Source: Acinetobacter lwoffii (GTDB lineage: Bacteria > Pseudomonadota > Gammaproteobacteria > Pseudomonadales > Moraxellaceae). From it: a stretch of DNA of 64,000 nt. This document shows positions 1 to 8,232 of the stretch, piece by piece. Positions within the stretch are counted from its first letter, which is position 1, and each line of letters starts with the position of its first letter. The stretch is from the NCBI RefSeq assembly GCF_019343495.1, contig NZ_CP072550.1, positions 124,001 to 188,000 on the forward strand, given 5' to 3'. The position numbers and the translations under genes are program-made. The notes beneath the pieces are model-generated. The model was given only the letters and a program-made list of their open reading frames with translations, was not told where the DNA came from and did no database searches.

Positions 1-1038
1 AAATAGGTTTTTACCTTTATCAGTATTCACACCTGTATCTAAACGCGCTTTCATTGTTGTACCAGCTTTAATGATTGCTAGTCCTTTAGTAGATTCGCTA
101 GTCGTATTCGCAACGTTCAAGCTTCCAAGGTTTTGTTGCCCTTCCGATGCTTTAGTGTTGTGTGAATATTTATATGTTGAATATCCGTTGACCTTGTTCT
201 TTGTATTAGAAAACGCAGCAAGTTGATCAACAAAAGCAGTTTGACTTAATTCACGCGTTGCAGCATTACGTTCTGCATAAGCAGCTGCTTGTTGGCTATA
301 TACACTAGCAACATCATTAGCAGCAGATGAAGCATGTTCATATTGTTGCGCGTAGTTAGTTTGATAAATCGGTGCGTTTTGATTAGCACCGTTTTGTGTT
401 TGTGGTTGTTGTGGTAGACCACCGCTAGTTGGTTGAGGTAATGCACCACCTTGATTTGCCATATTAGCTCTGGCCATCTGGTCAAGTTCAAGCGTAATAT
501 TTGGTGTACCACCTGTTGCAGAACCGTTTACAGGTTGCCCATTTGGACCTGTAATAAAATTCTGATCGTTCAGATCGCCGTTTGGATCTTGTGTTGCAAC
601 TGTTTTAAATTCGGGCAAATAGCTTTCACCATTTTTGCCAGCTCGAGCAGCTTCTTCAGCTTGTTTTTGACGTTCATATTCTACATATTCAGGAGGGATA
701 ACATTTGTACCCTGTCCTTGGATTTCTGGTGTAGCAATAGCAACCTGATTATCTAAAGCTAGTTGGTCACTTTTCCCCATTGGGTTAAACATAAAAAAGC
801 CTAATCCACCAACTACTACCAAACCAATAATTGCAACAACGCGAAAGCGCGTATCTGCAAAAACACGTTTTTTGTTAGCAGTTTTAATACTTGTATTTTT
901 CAGTTTTTTAGGTTGGTCTTCTTCTGAATGAACTTGGTTTGCAGAAATAATAGTTTCATCGGTAGTACCTACTTCAGTGCTACGACTAGAATTCTCTTCA
1001 ATGTCATTCGGGTTATTTTGTTGGTTCGTTGAATCCAT
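1..1038 (-). CDS. dotG: DotG/IcmE (TraO) T4SS core protein, C-terminus cut off
   Basis: Partial gene: the frame is open from an ATG at 1038 to the window edge, giving 346 N-terminal residues. DotG is the VirB10-like protein that spans both membranes in the Dot/Icm core complex. Visible are a polar N-terminus, a single membrane segment at about residues 66-84 (IIGLVVVGGLGFF), then a long periplasmic linker rich in Gln, Asn, Ala and Pro. The conserved VirB10-like C-terminal domain should lie beyond position 1. It is the last visible gene of the leftward operon and starts 21 bases after dotH, which is the Legionella order icmM-L-K-E. The call rests mainly on the order and N-terminal architecture, since the diagnostic domain is outside the window. 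Confidence 0.8.
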   Translation of the reverse strand, partial: MDSTNQQNNPNDIEENSSRSTEVGTTDETIISANQVHSEEDQPKKLKNTSIKTANKKRVFADTRFRVVAIIGLVVVGGLGFFMFNPMGKSDQLALDNQVAIATPEIQGQGTNVIPPEYVEYERQKQAEEAARAGKNGESYLPEFKTVATQDPNGDLNDQNFITGPNGQPVNGSATGGTPNITLELDQMARANMANQGGALPQPTSGGLPQQPQTQNGANQNAPIYQTNYAQQYEHASSAANDVASVYSQQAAAYAERNAATRELSQTAFVDQLAAFSNTKNKVNGYSTYKYSHNTKASEGQQNLGSLNVANTTSESTKGLAIIKAGTTMKARLDTGVNTDKGKNLF

Positions 1039-1059
1039 TTTTAATTCTCACTTAATGAC

Positions 1060-2007
1060 TTAAAATGCGTCTTCGAGGTAAACAGTTTTAGGTGTACCGC
1101 CAGTCGTTGAAAATGTGATGTACTTCAGATCTTCAGAATCTTCATAACGGAAGATCTTCATACCGTTGTTAGCGCGGAAAGAACTCAAAAAGGCTGGTTG
1201 AATAACACCAAAGTTACTACGCACATATATATAGCCACCAAACTTCCAAGCACGGACATTAGGACTATCGGTTCGCATTTCAACAGCACCCTCAGGCGCT
1301 AAGCCATCCATAAATTGCAAACTCACACCATCTGGAATAATCGATGTTTGATTGCCTGTTGAATACATAGCTTTGGCTGTTGGGCTTCGACCAGGTATAC
1401 GTGCGTCTACACGAACATCTAAATCACGTTGGCCAGTAGCTAACATCAAAATTACTGGAGCACCCAATCCCTTTAATGTGACCGTTACGTTTCCGAAAGC
1501 AGCTGGATCTAATGGTTCGATTGAAAGGATGTTAGTTTCAGGGATTTCGTCTGGCTCTTTTTCGTTTTGCTCACCTAAGCCATCTGAGAAACGTCCACGG
1601 TCCAAAGAAATCTTTTCAATGTTCCATGGATTTCCTGAAGAATCGGTAAAGACAATAGTAGATAGCATGCCAGCGCTTAAACGAATTACTGGCGGTTCCT
1701 CACCAGGGTTTAATGAAATACCCAAACTACGGGTTTTCGCTTGTGGCGTATTTACATAAGGACTAGAAAGGCTTCGTTTTTGTTGCAACAAAAGTCCTTT
1801 AACTATTTTTGTTTGCTCAGGTGTGAACTGCAAACCAACAAGATTGTGAACCTGTCTGTCAATTTCCGATGCTGTATCAACTACCTCAGGTGCAACCAAA
1901 GGAGATTGAGCATCCGCAAAAGTATTCGGAGGCATATCAGCAGCATTAACTATTGTAGTTAATGCAGTAGAAGCAAAAAGAGCCAAAGATAATTTTTTCA
2001 ATTTCAT
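1060..2007 (-). CDS. dotH: DotH/IcmK (TraN) outer-membrane core protein
   Basis: About 315 residues. DotH is a VirB9-like part of the outer-membrane ring of Dot/Icm and IncI-type conjugation channels. A Sec signal peptide ends near VNA-AD, and the family signature NPGEEPPVIRLSAGM lies near residues 103-117, followed by a VFTDSSGNPW segment typical of DotH. I prefer the ATG at 2007 because GGATGA sits six bases ahead of it. The ATG at 2016 (three residues longer) has no clear ribosome site. The gene follows dotI by a few bases and precedes dotG by 21, so the three are surely co-transcribed. The length is close to that of TraN of IncI plasmids. Confidence 0.93.
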   Translation of the reverse strand: MKLKKLSLALFASTALTTIVNAADMPPNTFADAQSPLVAPEVVDTASEIDRQVHNLVGLQFTPEQTKIVKGLLLQQKRSLSSPYVNTPQAKTRSLGISLNPGEEPPVIRLSAGMLSTIVFTDSSGNPWNIEKISLDRGRFSDGLGEQNEKEPDEIPETNILSIEPLDPAAFGNVTVTLKGLGAPVILMLATGQRDLDVRVDARIPGRSPTAKAMYSTGNQTSIIPDGVSLQFMDGLAPEGAVEMRTDSPNVRAWKFGGYIYVRSNFGVIQPAFLSSFRANNGMKIFRYEDSEDLKYITFSTTGGTPKTVYLEDAF

Positions 2008-2020
2008 AAGTATCATCCAA

Positions 2021-2704
2021 TTAACGCGCTGGAGTTAACGTAATTGTCTTAACAGCAATACCGTTGTAGTTCAGATAAGAACGTGGATGCTCAACAATAG
2101 TAACTGTCGCAATGAAGCGGTGAGTCTCTTTAGGTTGTTTGTCACCTAAGAAGAATTGAGTAGTGATAGGAACACGAACAGTCCAACTAGGTTCTGCAGC
2201 ATGTAAATCACGGTTTTCGATTTGTGGAACATCAGTAGCAGTAGTTCGCATCGTTAGGTTGTTTTGTACGATTGTGCCAACTGTTTGTGATTGAGCGATT
2301 TGCTTCATCAATGAATCTTTACCGCCCTCAGTGAAATACATTGAACCAGCATTGTTAATAACGTCACGCCAGTTCAAGAAATCAAAGTTGTAGACAGAAA
2401 GAATTGCACTCTTACCGAATTCAGAAATAACAACGTCAGTAACGCGAGGGTTTTTTGATGCTTCGATTGGACAGATAACCGAGTTATCTACTGTTTGAAC
2501 AGCTTTGACTTTTGGGTATGCATTAAAGGCAGCAAAAATAATCATCGCAAGAACAGCACTCACGATAAAAGCGAAAAACACGAAAACAAGCCATCGTCTT
2601 AACTTTGCAATCTCCTTATCTTTTTCATCCACCTGTTTTCTGAGCCAAAGACTAGGATCACAAGAACCTATTTCAGCGTTTTCATTAGATTTGTCTTTAG
2701 ACAC
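2021..2704 (-). CDS. dotI: DotI/IcmL (TraM) inner-membrane T4SS protein
   Basis: 227 residues from a GTG start at 2704, preceded by AGGAG at a seven-base spacing. A longer frame up to 2815 is open but overlaps the upstream gene and lacks a ribosome site. DotI is a bitopic inner-membrane component of the Dot/Icm system with a VirB8-like periplasmic domain. Visible are a short charged cytoplasmic N-terminus, one membrane segment at about residues 37-60, and a periplasmic domain with the family's IVQNNLTMRTT and PSWTVRVPITTQF segments. It follows the DotJ-like gene by 10 bases and precedes dotH. The order DotJ-I-H-G matches Legionella icmM-L-K-E. Confidence 0.92.
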   Translation of the reverse strand: MSKDKSNENAEIGSCDPSLWLRKQVDEKDKEIAKLRRWLVFVFFAFIVSAVLAMIIFAAFNAYPKVKAVQTVDNSVICPIEASKNPRVTDVVISEFGKSAILSVYNFDFLNWRDVINNAGSMYFTEGGKDSLMKQIAQSQTVGTIVQNNLTMRTTATDVPQIENRDLHAAEPSWTVRVPITTQFFLGDKQPKETHRFIATVTIVEHPRSYLNYNGIAVKTITLTPAR

Positions 2705-2714
2705 AACAGCACTC

Positions 2715-3002
2715 CTATTTCGCTGGCTGATATATAACAGATGGAATTGGACGATCTGATTTAGAGCTAAGCACACACTTAACTGGTGTGCCGTCATCAA
2801 AAACCAAAGATTCAAAATCTGTTGTGGTGAGTTTAAAAGCTACAAAACTAAGCGTTGTTAAAACGGTTAAAATGCACAATGAGGCAAACGTACTAACCAA
2901 CACTCTTAAAAGCCTTGCGTATTTTCTTTTACCTATTATTGATACTTCAGCGTAAGGAGAACCCCATGTTGAAGTAGTCAAATTAGTTTTAGAGTTATCC
3001 AT
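2715..3002 (-). CDS. Small bitopic membrane protein, DotJ/IcmM-like by position
   Basis: 95 residues with a cytoplasmic N-terminus, one membrane segment at about residues 32-57, and a short periplasmic tail. In Legionella, DotJ (IcmM) is a protein of about 94 residues that resembles the first part of DotI, forms a complex with it, and is encoded just upstream of it. The size, topology and position here are the same. I cannot show residue-level similarity, so the assignment is positional. The ATG follows the recombinase stop directly (TAAATG), with no good ribosome site of its own, which suggests translational coupling to the recombinase gene. Its stop is 10 bases before the dotI start. Confidence 0.6.
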   Translation of the reverse strand: MDNSKTNLTTSTWGSPYAEVSIIGKRKYARLLRVLVSTFASLCILTVLTTLSFVAFKLTTTDFESLVFDDGTPVKCVLSSKSDRPIPSVIYQPAK

Positions 3003-4232
3003 TTAGTCAATCACTAAACCCGACTTTAATTCGTCCTTATAATAGTCGGTATTAAACTCATTTGCTATATTAAGATCAAAATAATAAAAGGTATCTAGGT
3101 TATTAGCTAAAAGTGTTTTAACAAATTCATGGCTACCATTAACGTTTTCAATAGAATCTAAAGTAGGCTTTATACTAAAACCACTATGGCCTCTCCACTT
3201 TCGCCCATAAAAGTTAGAAGCAGTATCTTTACCAGCATGTCCAAAAGCACCAGCTATCACAAACTTATCAATACCCTTTACCTTAGCATTTGCAATACAT
3301 TGATGCCTTGTACTGTATAAAGTAGGTCGTTGATCTTCATTAGTTAAAACCTTGCCTCTAAGCTTAAAGTAATTGATATAACTTAAACGTAAACGCTCTT
3401 GCAGTATTTTAATAAAAGTCTGTTTTTCATCCCATCCAAAGGTATAGCCACTAGTTTTATTTAAACTAGATACCTTTCTCACATACCTATTTAGCAAGTT
3501 CCAATAAAGGTATATCTTTTCTTGATCTTCATGTTTAAGGTCATCAAGTATTAAATACCTTTTAAGTCCATTAGCCCGACCATGTGTAGCCTTGCCATTT
3601 TCCACAATCATGATCAGTTTTGGTCCTTTTACTGCACAACAGAATGAAACGGAAAACCACTCAACAGGACGCAATCCAACAACAAGATTGGCATCAACAA
3701 AAGCAACCATCATCCGATCAAACTCACTAACCCTGGTGTTACTCTCGTTCTTATGCTCGAATTCTCTTACCAAGTAGTTGTAAAACGTGCGTTCAAAGTA
3801 CTTTGTTTTCAGCTCAGAAGTACGCTTAGGTTTGTCCTTATTAGCTGTATATTTTGTGTTAATGATTCTTAAATATAATTCTTCTAAAAAATATTCATCA
3901 AAACCAGCATCTATATCTTCATCATTAATAGAGCCATTATTTAGCTCATTAAGCTTTAGACCGATTCCATACACTAAATATGCACGATATGTTCTAAATG
4001 TAGATTCCGCGTAATAACCATTTTCAGATTTAGTTTTAAATTCAGAATATATGTTTTCATATAACATTTTTAAATCTAGCTCTGAACTATCTAAATGTTT
4101 ATCAATTTTTTGCTTAAGCTCAATATCATATTTGGTCTTAGTAGAATACGGAAAATCTTCTATACGACTTGTGTATTCTTTTAATGTCTTTGGATAGCTA
4201 TTAGGATTCTCAAAACTGCTCACCACTACCAC
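3003..4232 (-). CDS. Tyrosine recombinase (integrase/resolvase family)
   Basis: About 409 residues from one of several clustered GTG codons (4232, 4226 or 4223) behind AAAGGGTGG. A tyrosine recombinase cuts and rejoins DNA through a covalent phosphotyrosine. The catalytic set is visible and well spaced: R188 in GLRPVEW, K214 as a possible lysine, R309 in YSTRH (the usual His three positions before it is Tyr), H332 in GHAGK, and nucleophile Y342 in NFYGR. The R309-H332 and H332-Y342 gaps are normal for the family, so it looks active. Residues 50-150 form the likely core-binding domain. It heads the dotJ-I-H-G operon with no gap. Plausible roles are dimer resolution or site-specific inversion. 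I found no inverted shufflon-like repeats nearby. Confidence 0.85.
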   Translation of the reverse strand: MVVVSSFENPNSYPKTLKEYTSRIEDFPYSTKTKYDIELKQKIDKHLDSSELDLKMLYENIYSEFKTKSENGYYAESTFRTYRAYLVYGIGLKLNELNNGSINDEDIDAGFDEYFLEELYLRIINTKYTANKDKPKRTSELKTKYFERTFYNYLVREFEHKNESNTRVSEFDRMMVAFVDANLVVGLRPVEWFSVSFCCAVKGPKLIMIVENGKATHGRANGLKRYLILDDLKHEDQEKIYLYWNLLNRYVRKVSSLNKTSGYTFGWDEKQTFIKILQERLRLSYINYFKLRGKVLTNEDQRPTLYSTRHQCIANAKVKGIDKFVIAGAFGHAGKDTASNFYGRKWRGHSGFSIKPTLDSIENVNGSHEFVKTLLANNLDTFYYFDLNIANEFNTDYYKDELKSGLVID

Positions 4233-4303
4233 CCTTTATCCACATGCAAAACATGAGCACATACTACAACGTTAAACACCTTTCTAAAAGTACTCGTTAA
4301 AAC

Positions 4304-4340
4304 GTTTTTCACTTTAAGCAAAATGTTTTTCACTTTTAAG
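4304..4340. repeat. Two tandem copies of GTTTTTCACTTTAAG
   Basis: GTTTTTCACTTTAAG at 4304-4318 and GTTTTTCACTTTTAAG at 4325-4340 are 21 bases apart, or two helical turns. They lie 70-110 bases upstream of the recombinase start, a good place for a repressor or activator of that operon. Confidence 0.6.
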
Positions 4341-4658
4341 CCCAATAAATGCGAATGTCTTTTTTGACTCCTCTCTTGTTAGTACAGTGGAAAAATCAAA
4401 AAAATGAAGTTGAGAAATCATAAAAACACAGTGGTCCTTTTTTACAGTGAAGTGCTTGATATGCATAGTTTCAATAGTCTTTTGCCAGTTGCGATGCCTT
4501 AAATTTTTAGGGAAAAATACGACTCTAAGCCTATCATTATTGCAGTTTAATTGGTGTTTAAGGTGTCAAATCTTTATATTTAAGATGCACAGCACTAAAC
4601 CATAAGATAGGTTTTTATAAGTAGCAGCTTTAATGTCTTTAAACTTTTAAATTAGGAA

Positions 4659-4670
4659 TGGTATATACCA
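4659..4670. promoter_or_regulatory. GTATATAC palindrome site 1
   Basis: TGGTATATACCA is a perfect 12-bp palindrome in the divergent region between the recombinase-dot operon and the dotD operon. It is the most symmetrical copy of an element that recurs in intergenic regions throughout the window. Confidence 0.5.
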
Positions 4671-4811
4671 AGATGCATTTTTTCTTCAAACAGTTTTTAT
4701 CAATTTATTTAATATTAAAGAAGCTGGCTTATAAATAAATTGCATTATCACCAATAATATTTTTAATATTAATTAAAAAAAGCATATTAACATCTTTATT
4801 AATATACTTCT

Positions 4812-4837
4812 ATACTGTAAAATATAAATTACAGTAT
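4812..4837. repeat. Inverted repeat ATACTGTAA ... TTACAGTAT
   Basis: Perfect nine-base arms flank an eight-base AT spacer inside the most AT-rich part of the window. It could be a dimer-binding operator or a structure in an unwinding element. There is no adjacent T-run of the terminator kind. Confidence 0.5.
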
Positions 4838-5056
4838 TAATAATATTTTAATTAAAAAAAGAATAAATGTACTTTGTTATTTTCTGTATAAATTATATTC
4901 TAAAAAAAGAACAAAAAAGAATAGAAAAGATAATAAAAAGAAAGAATAAGACTATAAAGGAATATAAAAGACGTCTAGCAAACTATAAGAGCTCATTTAC
5001 TCTCTATAATTGATTGAAAAAAGTACGTTGTATTTCCATTTCAGATAGGTACTACT

Positions 5057-5087
5057 AAAAAAAAGCATTGTTTTGGACAGACAATGC
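5057..5087 (-). terminator. Leftward intrinsic terminator without an obvious gene
   Basis: The stem GCATTGT/ACAATGC (5065-5071 and 5081-5087) is followed, on the minus strand, by eight T residues (5057-5064). No protein gene reads leftward into it, since the nearest upstream start in that direction is absent. It may end a short untranslated RNA made from the 5100-5270 region. Confidence 0.55.
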
Positions 5088-5209
5088 ACTTAAAAAGAGT
5101 ATTTTTTACAGATTTGTCTTGTTTAGGCCAGGTACGACTGCCTGAAGAACGCCCTTAGATATACGTTAAAGCTTATAAATTAGGTTTAAGCGAGTGCCTA
5201 AAAGTCGGC

Positions 5210-5238
5210 TTTATACCTTTTAAGGGATTTTTTATAAT
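5210..5238 (+). promoter_or_regulatory. Likely promoter of the dotD operon
   Basis: A perfect TATAAT at 5233-5238 has a weak TTTATA -35 hexamer at 5210-5215, 17 bases upstream. It would start transcription near 5245 and give a leader of about 65 bases before dotD. Confidence 0.45.
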
Positions 5239-5310
5239 TAATAAAGTGCATTTTAATAGTTTTTAGACTAAAATCATTTTGTCTTTATACCCACTTAATC
5301 CGGAGTAAAA

Positions 5311-5757
5311 ATGAAGCACAATAAAAAGCTTTTAAGCGTTCTTGTAATTTGTTTAATGATGTCTGGGTGTGCTAGTCGTGATGTAACGCAATTAAACGTA
5401 GCAAGCCCTTTATCTATTATATCTGAAGCATCTCAAGAGGCTTTAATTGCACAACAGAACTTAAAGAACTCTTCTGCAATTCAAATGCAAACTGTTCAGA
5501 AGAAACAAGGTAGCATCAACCATGACCTTTTAAATATCGACTACATAGGCGATCCAATACCTTTAATTAAAAGTATTTCTAGCCAATACGGATACCGTTT
5601 TGTAGAAGCTGGTCCTACTCATGAGCTTCCAATTGTTAATTTTAATAAAAAGCGTCTTACTGGTGTAGAAGCTTTACGCGATGTTTCTGCATATTTAAAT
5701 ACTGCTTCGATAACTCTAGATCATCAAAATAAAAGTATTTTATTGACTTATAACTAA
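5311..5757 (+). CDS. dotD: DotD (TraH) outer-membrane lipoprotein of the T4SS
   Basis: 148 residues with a lipoprotein signal: a basic start, a hydrophobic stretch, and the lipobox MSGC with Cys19 as the lipidated residue. The C-terminal half (PIPLIKSISSQYGYRF onward) resembles the secretin N-domain-like fold of DotD. DotD and DotC are lipoproteins that place DotH in the outer membrane. First gene of a rightward operon dotD-dotC-dotB-icmT-parM-parR, with CGGAG seven bases ahead of the ATG. The gene order DotD-C-B matches traH-I-J of IncI plasmids. Confidence 0.9.
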   Translation: MKHNKKLLSVLVICLMMSGCASRDVTQLNVASPLSIISEASQEALIAQQNLKNSSAIQMQTVQKKQGSINHDLLNIDYIGDPIPLIKSISSQYGYRFVEAGPTHELPIVNFNKKRLTGVEALRDVSAYLNTASITLDHQNKSILLTYN

Positions 5758-5794
5758 TACCCTTTAAATCCTTTTATACATATCTGGAGTTTTT

Positions 5795-6604
5795 ATGGAC
5801 TACTCTAATAATGCTTCATTACAAGAGCTACTAAACCCATCTAACCAGTCTTCTTTAGAAGTTCATGTTAGTAATGTTGAACAGCAAGCTCGTTATGAAG
5901 CCATGCTTGAATTAGTTAAGCAAAAAGGTATTAAGTTAGGGATCAATACTTATTTAAGCAACGCTCGTGAGGTCATCAAAAGCCAAGAGCGTAACCTTGA
6001 TACAATCTTTAACTTTAAACCTTACATGATCAAAGATGTTGTTGTTCCCCCGGTTATTATTGAATCAAAAGATGTAACTGAGACACCTAATGCCATGTCG
6101 TACAAGACGACTAAGCAGACTTATAAAATCTTGAAACAAGCTCGTTTCAGTACTCGTGCACCTGATTGGCGTCAGTACCTTGTTTTCCCTACACTTGATA
6201 GCAATGTTGATTACGTGACTTTCATTCCGAAAGAAATGTTACCAGCTAACGAACAAGAACGAAAAATATGGAAAGAGACTGCTGCTAAGTCTTATGAAAT
6301 GGGTTTAGTTGAGGGCCGAAATATTGTTGAAGATGCAGTAGATCGTCTTAAACGAGATTATTTGGGGATGGTTACTTTCCATAAGTTTGTTTTAGAGGGC
6401 AAGTTATCAATGCCAGCAATTAGCAGTCAATCACTGGCTGTTTCTTCTACACAAGACACTATTGCTCTTGATATGAAATTGCTTCAAATCCAACAATTAC
6501 CGCAGTTCAATTCAAATATTGAAACTTGGAAACCAATTCTCCAACCTGAACAAATTGCACCTAGCTATCAAATTCCAAAAATTAACCTTGTTAGCGAACC
6601 TTAA
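5795..6604 (+). CDS. dotC: DotC (TraI) T4SS protein lacking a signal peptide
   Basis: 269 residues. The family is recognisable from the central segment: YLVFPTLDSNVDYVTFIPK, then MGLVEGRNIVEDAVDRLKRDYLGM and the following FHKFVLEGK. DotC works with DotD to localise DotH at the outer membrane and is a lipoprotein in Legionella. Here the start MDYSNNASLQELL has no hydrophobic signal and no lipobox cysteine. The start is well supported by CTGGAG seven bases ahead of the ATG, and upstream in-frame sequence is only the 37-base gap after dotD. Either this DotC reaches the periplasm another way or it depends on DotD. The function is confident; the export route is open. Confidence 0.88.
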   Translation: MDYSNNASLQELLNPSNQSSLEVHVSNVEQQARYEAMLELVKQKGIKLGINTYLSNAREVIKSQERNLDTIFNFKPYMIKDVVVPPVIIESKDVTETPNAMSYKTTKQTYKILKQARFSTRAPDWRQYLVFPTLDSNVDYVTFIPKEMLPANEQERKIWKETAAKSYEMGLVEGRNIVEDAVDRLKRDYLGMVTFHKFVLEGKLSMPAISSQSLAVSSTQDTIALDMKLLQIQQLPQFNSNIETWKPILQPEQIAPSYQIPKINLVSEP

Positions 6605-6631
6605 GTTCGCTAACTCAATTGGAAGTTTTAA

Positions 6632-7927
6632 ATGCAAATGAAGGTTTCGACATTAAAAGCAAAATCTGCATTATTTGATGTTAACAAGATTAAAGGATCT
6701 GAAAATAAGATTCTGACAGCTACCAAAGACATTCGCAAAGACTACGATTCTAGCCGTGGTTTTGGTTTGGCTACATTAACAGCCATAACGACATACAAAG
6801 ATCCGAAACAAGGGTTTAAAAGTCGCGATGAATTTGAAAGTCTTCTATATGAAGCATTAGCTCATGGTGCTTCAGATATTTTCATTAGTCCAGATCGCCC
6901 CATCACAATGATGAAAGACTTGGAGTTATATTCGTTAACACACCGTATTATCAATCGTGATGAAGCTCTACACATCCTAAGAACGATTGCTGATGAAAAT
7001 GCCTACTTAGTCCTTATTAATAATAAGTTTATTAATAAGGCATATCGTATTCTGCAGAAAGACGCTTCAGGTAAGGAAACTCGTTATAACTTTCGTGTGA
7101 ACGTATCTCGAACTTCGTATCGTGGATCTGGAGATTCTTTTCAGATAACGTTACGTACAATTTCTGGCATTCCCCCTCACTTTTCAAAAGTGGGTTTAGA
7201 TGAAGATTTCATTAAAAGATCGCTACCTCACAATGGTTGCTACATCATTGGCGGAATCACTGGTTCTGGTAAAAGTACAACACTAGCTTCAAATATTCGC
7301 TATGTGTTGGAAAATAATACTCATATTCGTGGAAATATTTTGACTCACAACGAGCCTATCGAATACGAGTATGACGCAATTGAAAGCACACACAGTATTG
7401 TTAGTCAAAGCGAAATCCCCAATAACTTCGAGACTTTTGCGGATGCAAATAGAGAGGCGATGCGTAGACGTCCTGCTGCAGTTGAAATCGGTGAATTGCG
7501 AGATAAAGAAACAATTTCTGCAGCTCTAGAACTTTCTTTAACTGGCCACCCTGTTTTTGCAACGGTTCACGCAACCACCGTAGACAAAATTATTCCACGT
7601 ATGTTGAAGCGCTTTAAGCATGAAGAACATCTTCAGGCTGCAGCTGACATTATTGGTTCAGTTTATACATTGATTGCTCAACGTCTTGTTAAAGATGTGA
7701 ACGGCAAGGTATTTGCTGTAAGGGAACACTTAATTTTATCACCTCAACTGAAAGAAGAATTGCTTTTAATTGATGATATTCATGCTCAACAGAAGTTTAT
7801 TCGAGAGTTAATGATTAATTCTGATGGTTCAGATCCAAACATCAGTAAGAGTTTCAGGAAACAAGCTGACGATCTACTCAAAGCTGGTCGTTTGCATGAA
7901 GACTACTATTACAAACTGATTTATTAA
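6632..7927 (+). CDS. dotB: DotB (TraJ) secretion ATPase, PilT/VirB11-like
   Basis: 431 residues. Cytoplasmic hexameric ATPase that powers the Dot/Icm channel. Motifs in order: a PilT-like N-domain with HGASDIFISPD near residues 78-88, Walker A GITGSGKST at 198-206, the Asp-box region HNEPIEYEYD near 229-238, Walker B EIGELRDKET at 275-284, and the His box GHPVFATVHATT at 295-306. All catalytic elements are intact. GGAAG precedes the ATG. It lies between dotC and icmT, and the length is slightly above that of Legionella DotB. Confidence 0.95.
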   Translation: MQMKVSTLKAKSALFDVNKIKGSENKILTATKDIRKDYDSSRGFGLATLTAITTYKDPKQGFKSRDEFESLLYEALAHGASDIFISPDRPITMMKDLELYSLTHRIINRDEALHILRTIADENAYLVLINNKFINKAYRILQKDASGKETRYNFRVNVSRTSYRGSGDSFQITLRTISGIPPHFSKVGLDEDFIKRSLPHNGCYIIGGITGSGKSTTLASNIRYVLENNTHIRGNILTHNEPIEYEYDAIESTHSIVSQSEIPNNFETFADANREAMRRRPAAVEIGELRDKETISAALELSLTGHPVFATVHATTVDKIIPRMLKRFKHEEHLQAAADIIGSVYTLIAQRLVKDVNGKVFAVREHLILSPQLKEELLLIDDIHAQQKFIRELMINSDGSDPNISKSFRKQADDLLKAGRLHEDYYYKLIY

Positions 7928-7936
7928 GAGGCGAAT

Positions 7937-8206
7937 ATGGATGATCAATATGCACACTGGTCGCAATTTAGATTAAATCTAATCCTATGGGGCGGTTTAA
8001 ACGGATATTTGTTTATACCTTTTCTAGCTGTTGTTATTAAGTTTTCCTTGTTCAAACTTATGCTTTTCATCGGCTTGATAGTAGCAACATTGGTTATTGA
8101 AAAAGTATTTAAATACAAATACAGCTATATCCCCTCTGCTCTTAGACGCTTAGTTTTTGGGGGCAATAAATACACTAGACGCGGTAGAAGACGTTACTCG
8201 TTGTAA
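7937..8206 (+). CDS. icmT: IcmT-like (TraK) small inner-membrane protein
   Basis: 89 residues: a short N-terminus with HWSQFRLN, two closely spaced hydrophobic stretches (about 22-36 and 41-55), and a basic Arg-rich tail ending GRRRYSL. Size, topology and the pattern of a conserved tryptophan, a central hydrophobic hairpin and a PSALRRLVFG segment fit IcmT/TraK. In IncI plasmids this gene also follows the DotB homologue. It starts nine bases after dotB with GAGGCG as the ribosome site. The assignment is from pattern and position. Confidence 0.75.
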   Translation: MDDQYAHWSQFRLNLILWGGLNGYLFIPFLAVVIKFSLFKLMLFIGLIVATLVIEKVFKYKYSYIPSALRRLVFGGNKYTRRGRRRYSL

Positions 8207-8232
8207 ATCTTGAAAAATTGAAAGGTAAACTT

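Larger units (their letters stand above)
4233..5310. other. Gene-free divergent region, very AT-rich
   Basis: No credible coding frame is seen here. It separates the leftward recombinase-dot operon from the rightward dotD operon. Contents: a direct repeat at 4304-4340, three ACAGTG boxes at 4383-4450, a perfect TGGTATATACCA palindrome at 4659, a segment of extreme AT content (about 4680-4980) with an inverted repeat at 4812-4837, a purine-rich run at about 4897-4970, a leftward-reading hairpin terminator at 5057-5087, and the likely dotD promoter near 5210-5238. An origin, a regulatory hub and a small RNA are all possible. None is proven. Confidence 0.7.

Noticed and set aside
2705..2815. N-terminal extension of DotI up to 2815
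   Set aside because: It would overlap the DotJ-like gene, and the GTG at 2704 has a clear AGGAG ribosome site.
3003..5310. Shufflon with Rci-like recombinase
   Set aside because: The recombinase family fits, but I found no inverted core repeats or pilV-like alternative ends near it.
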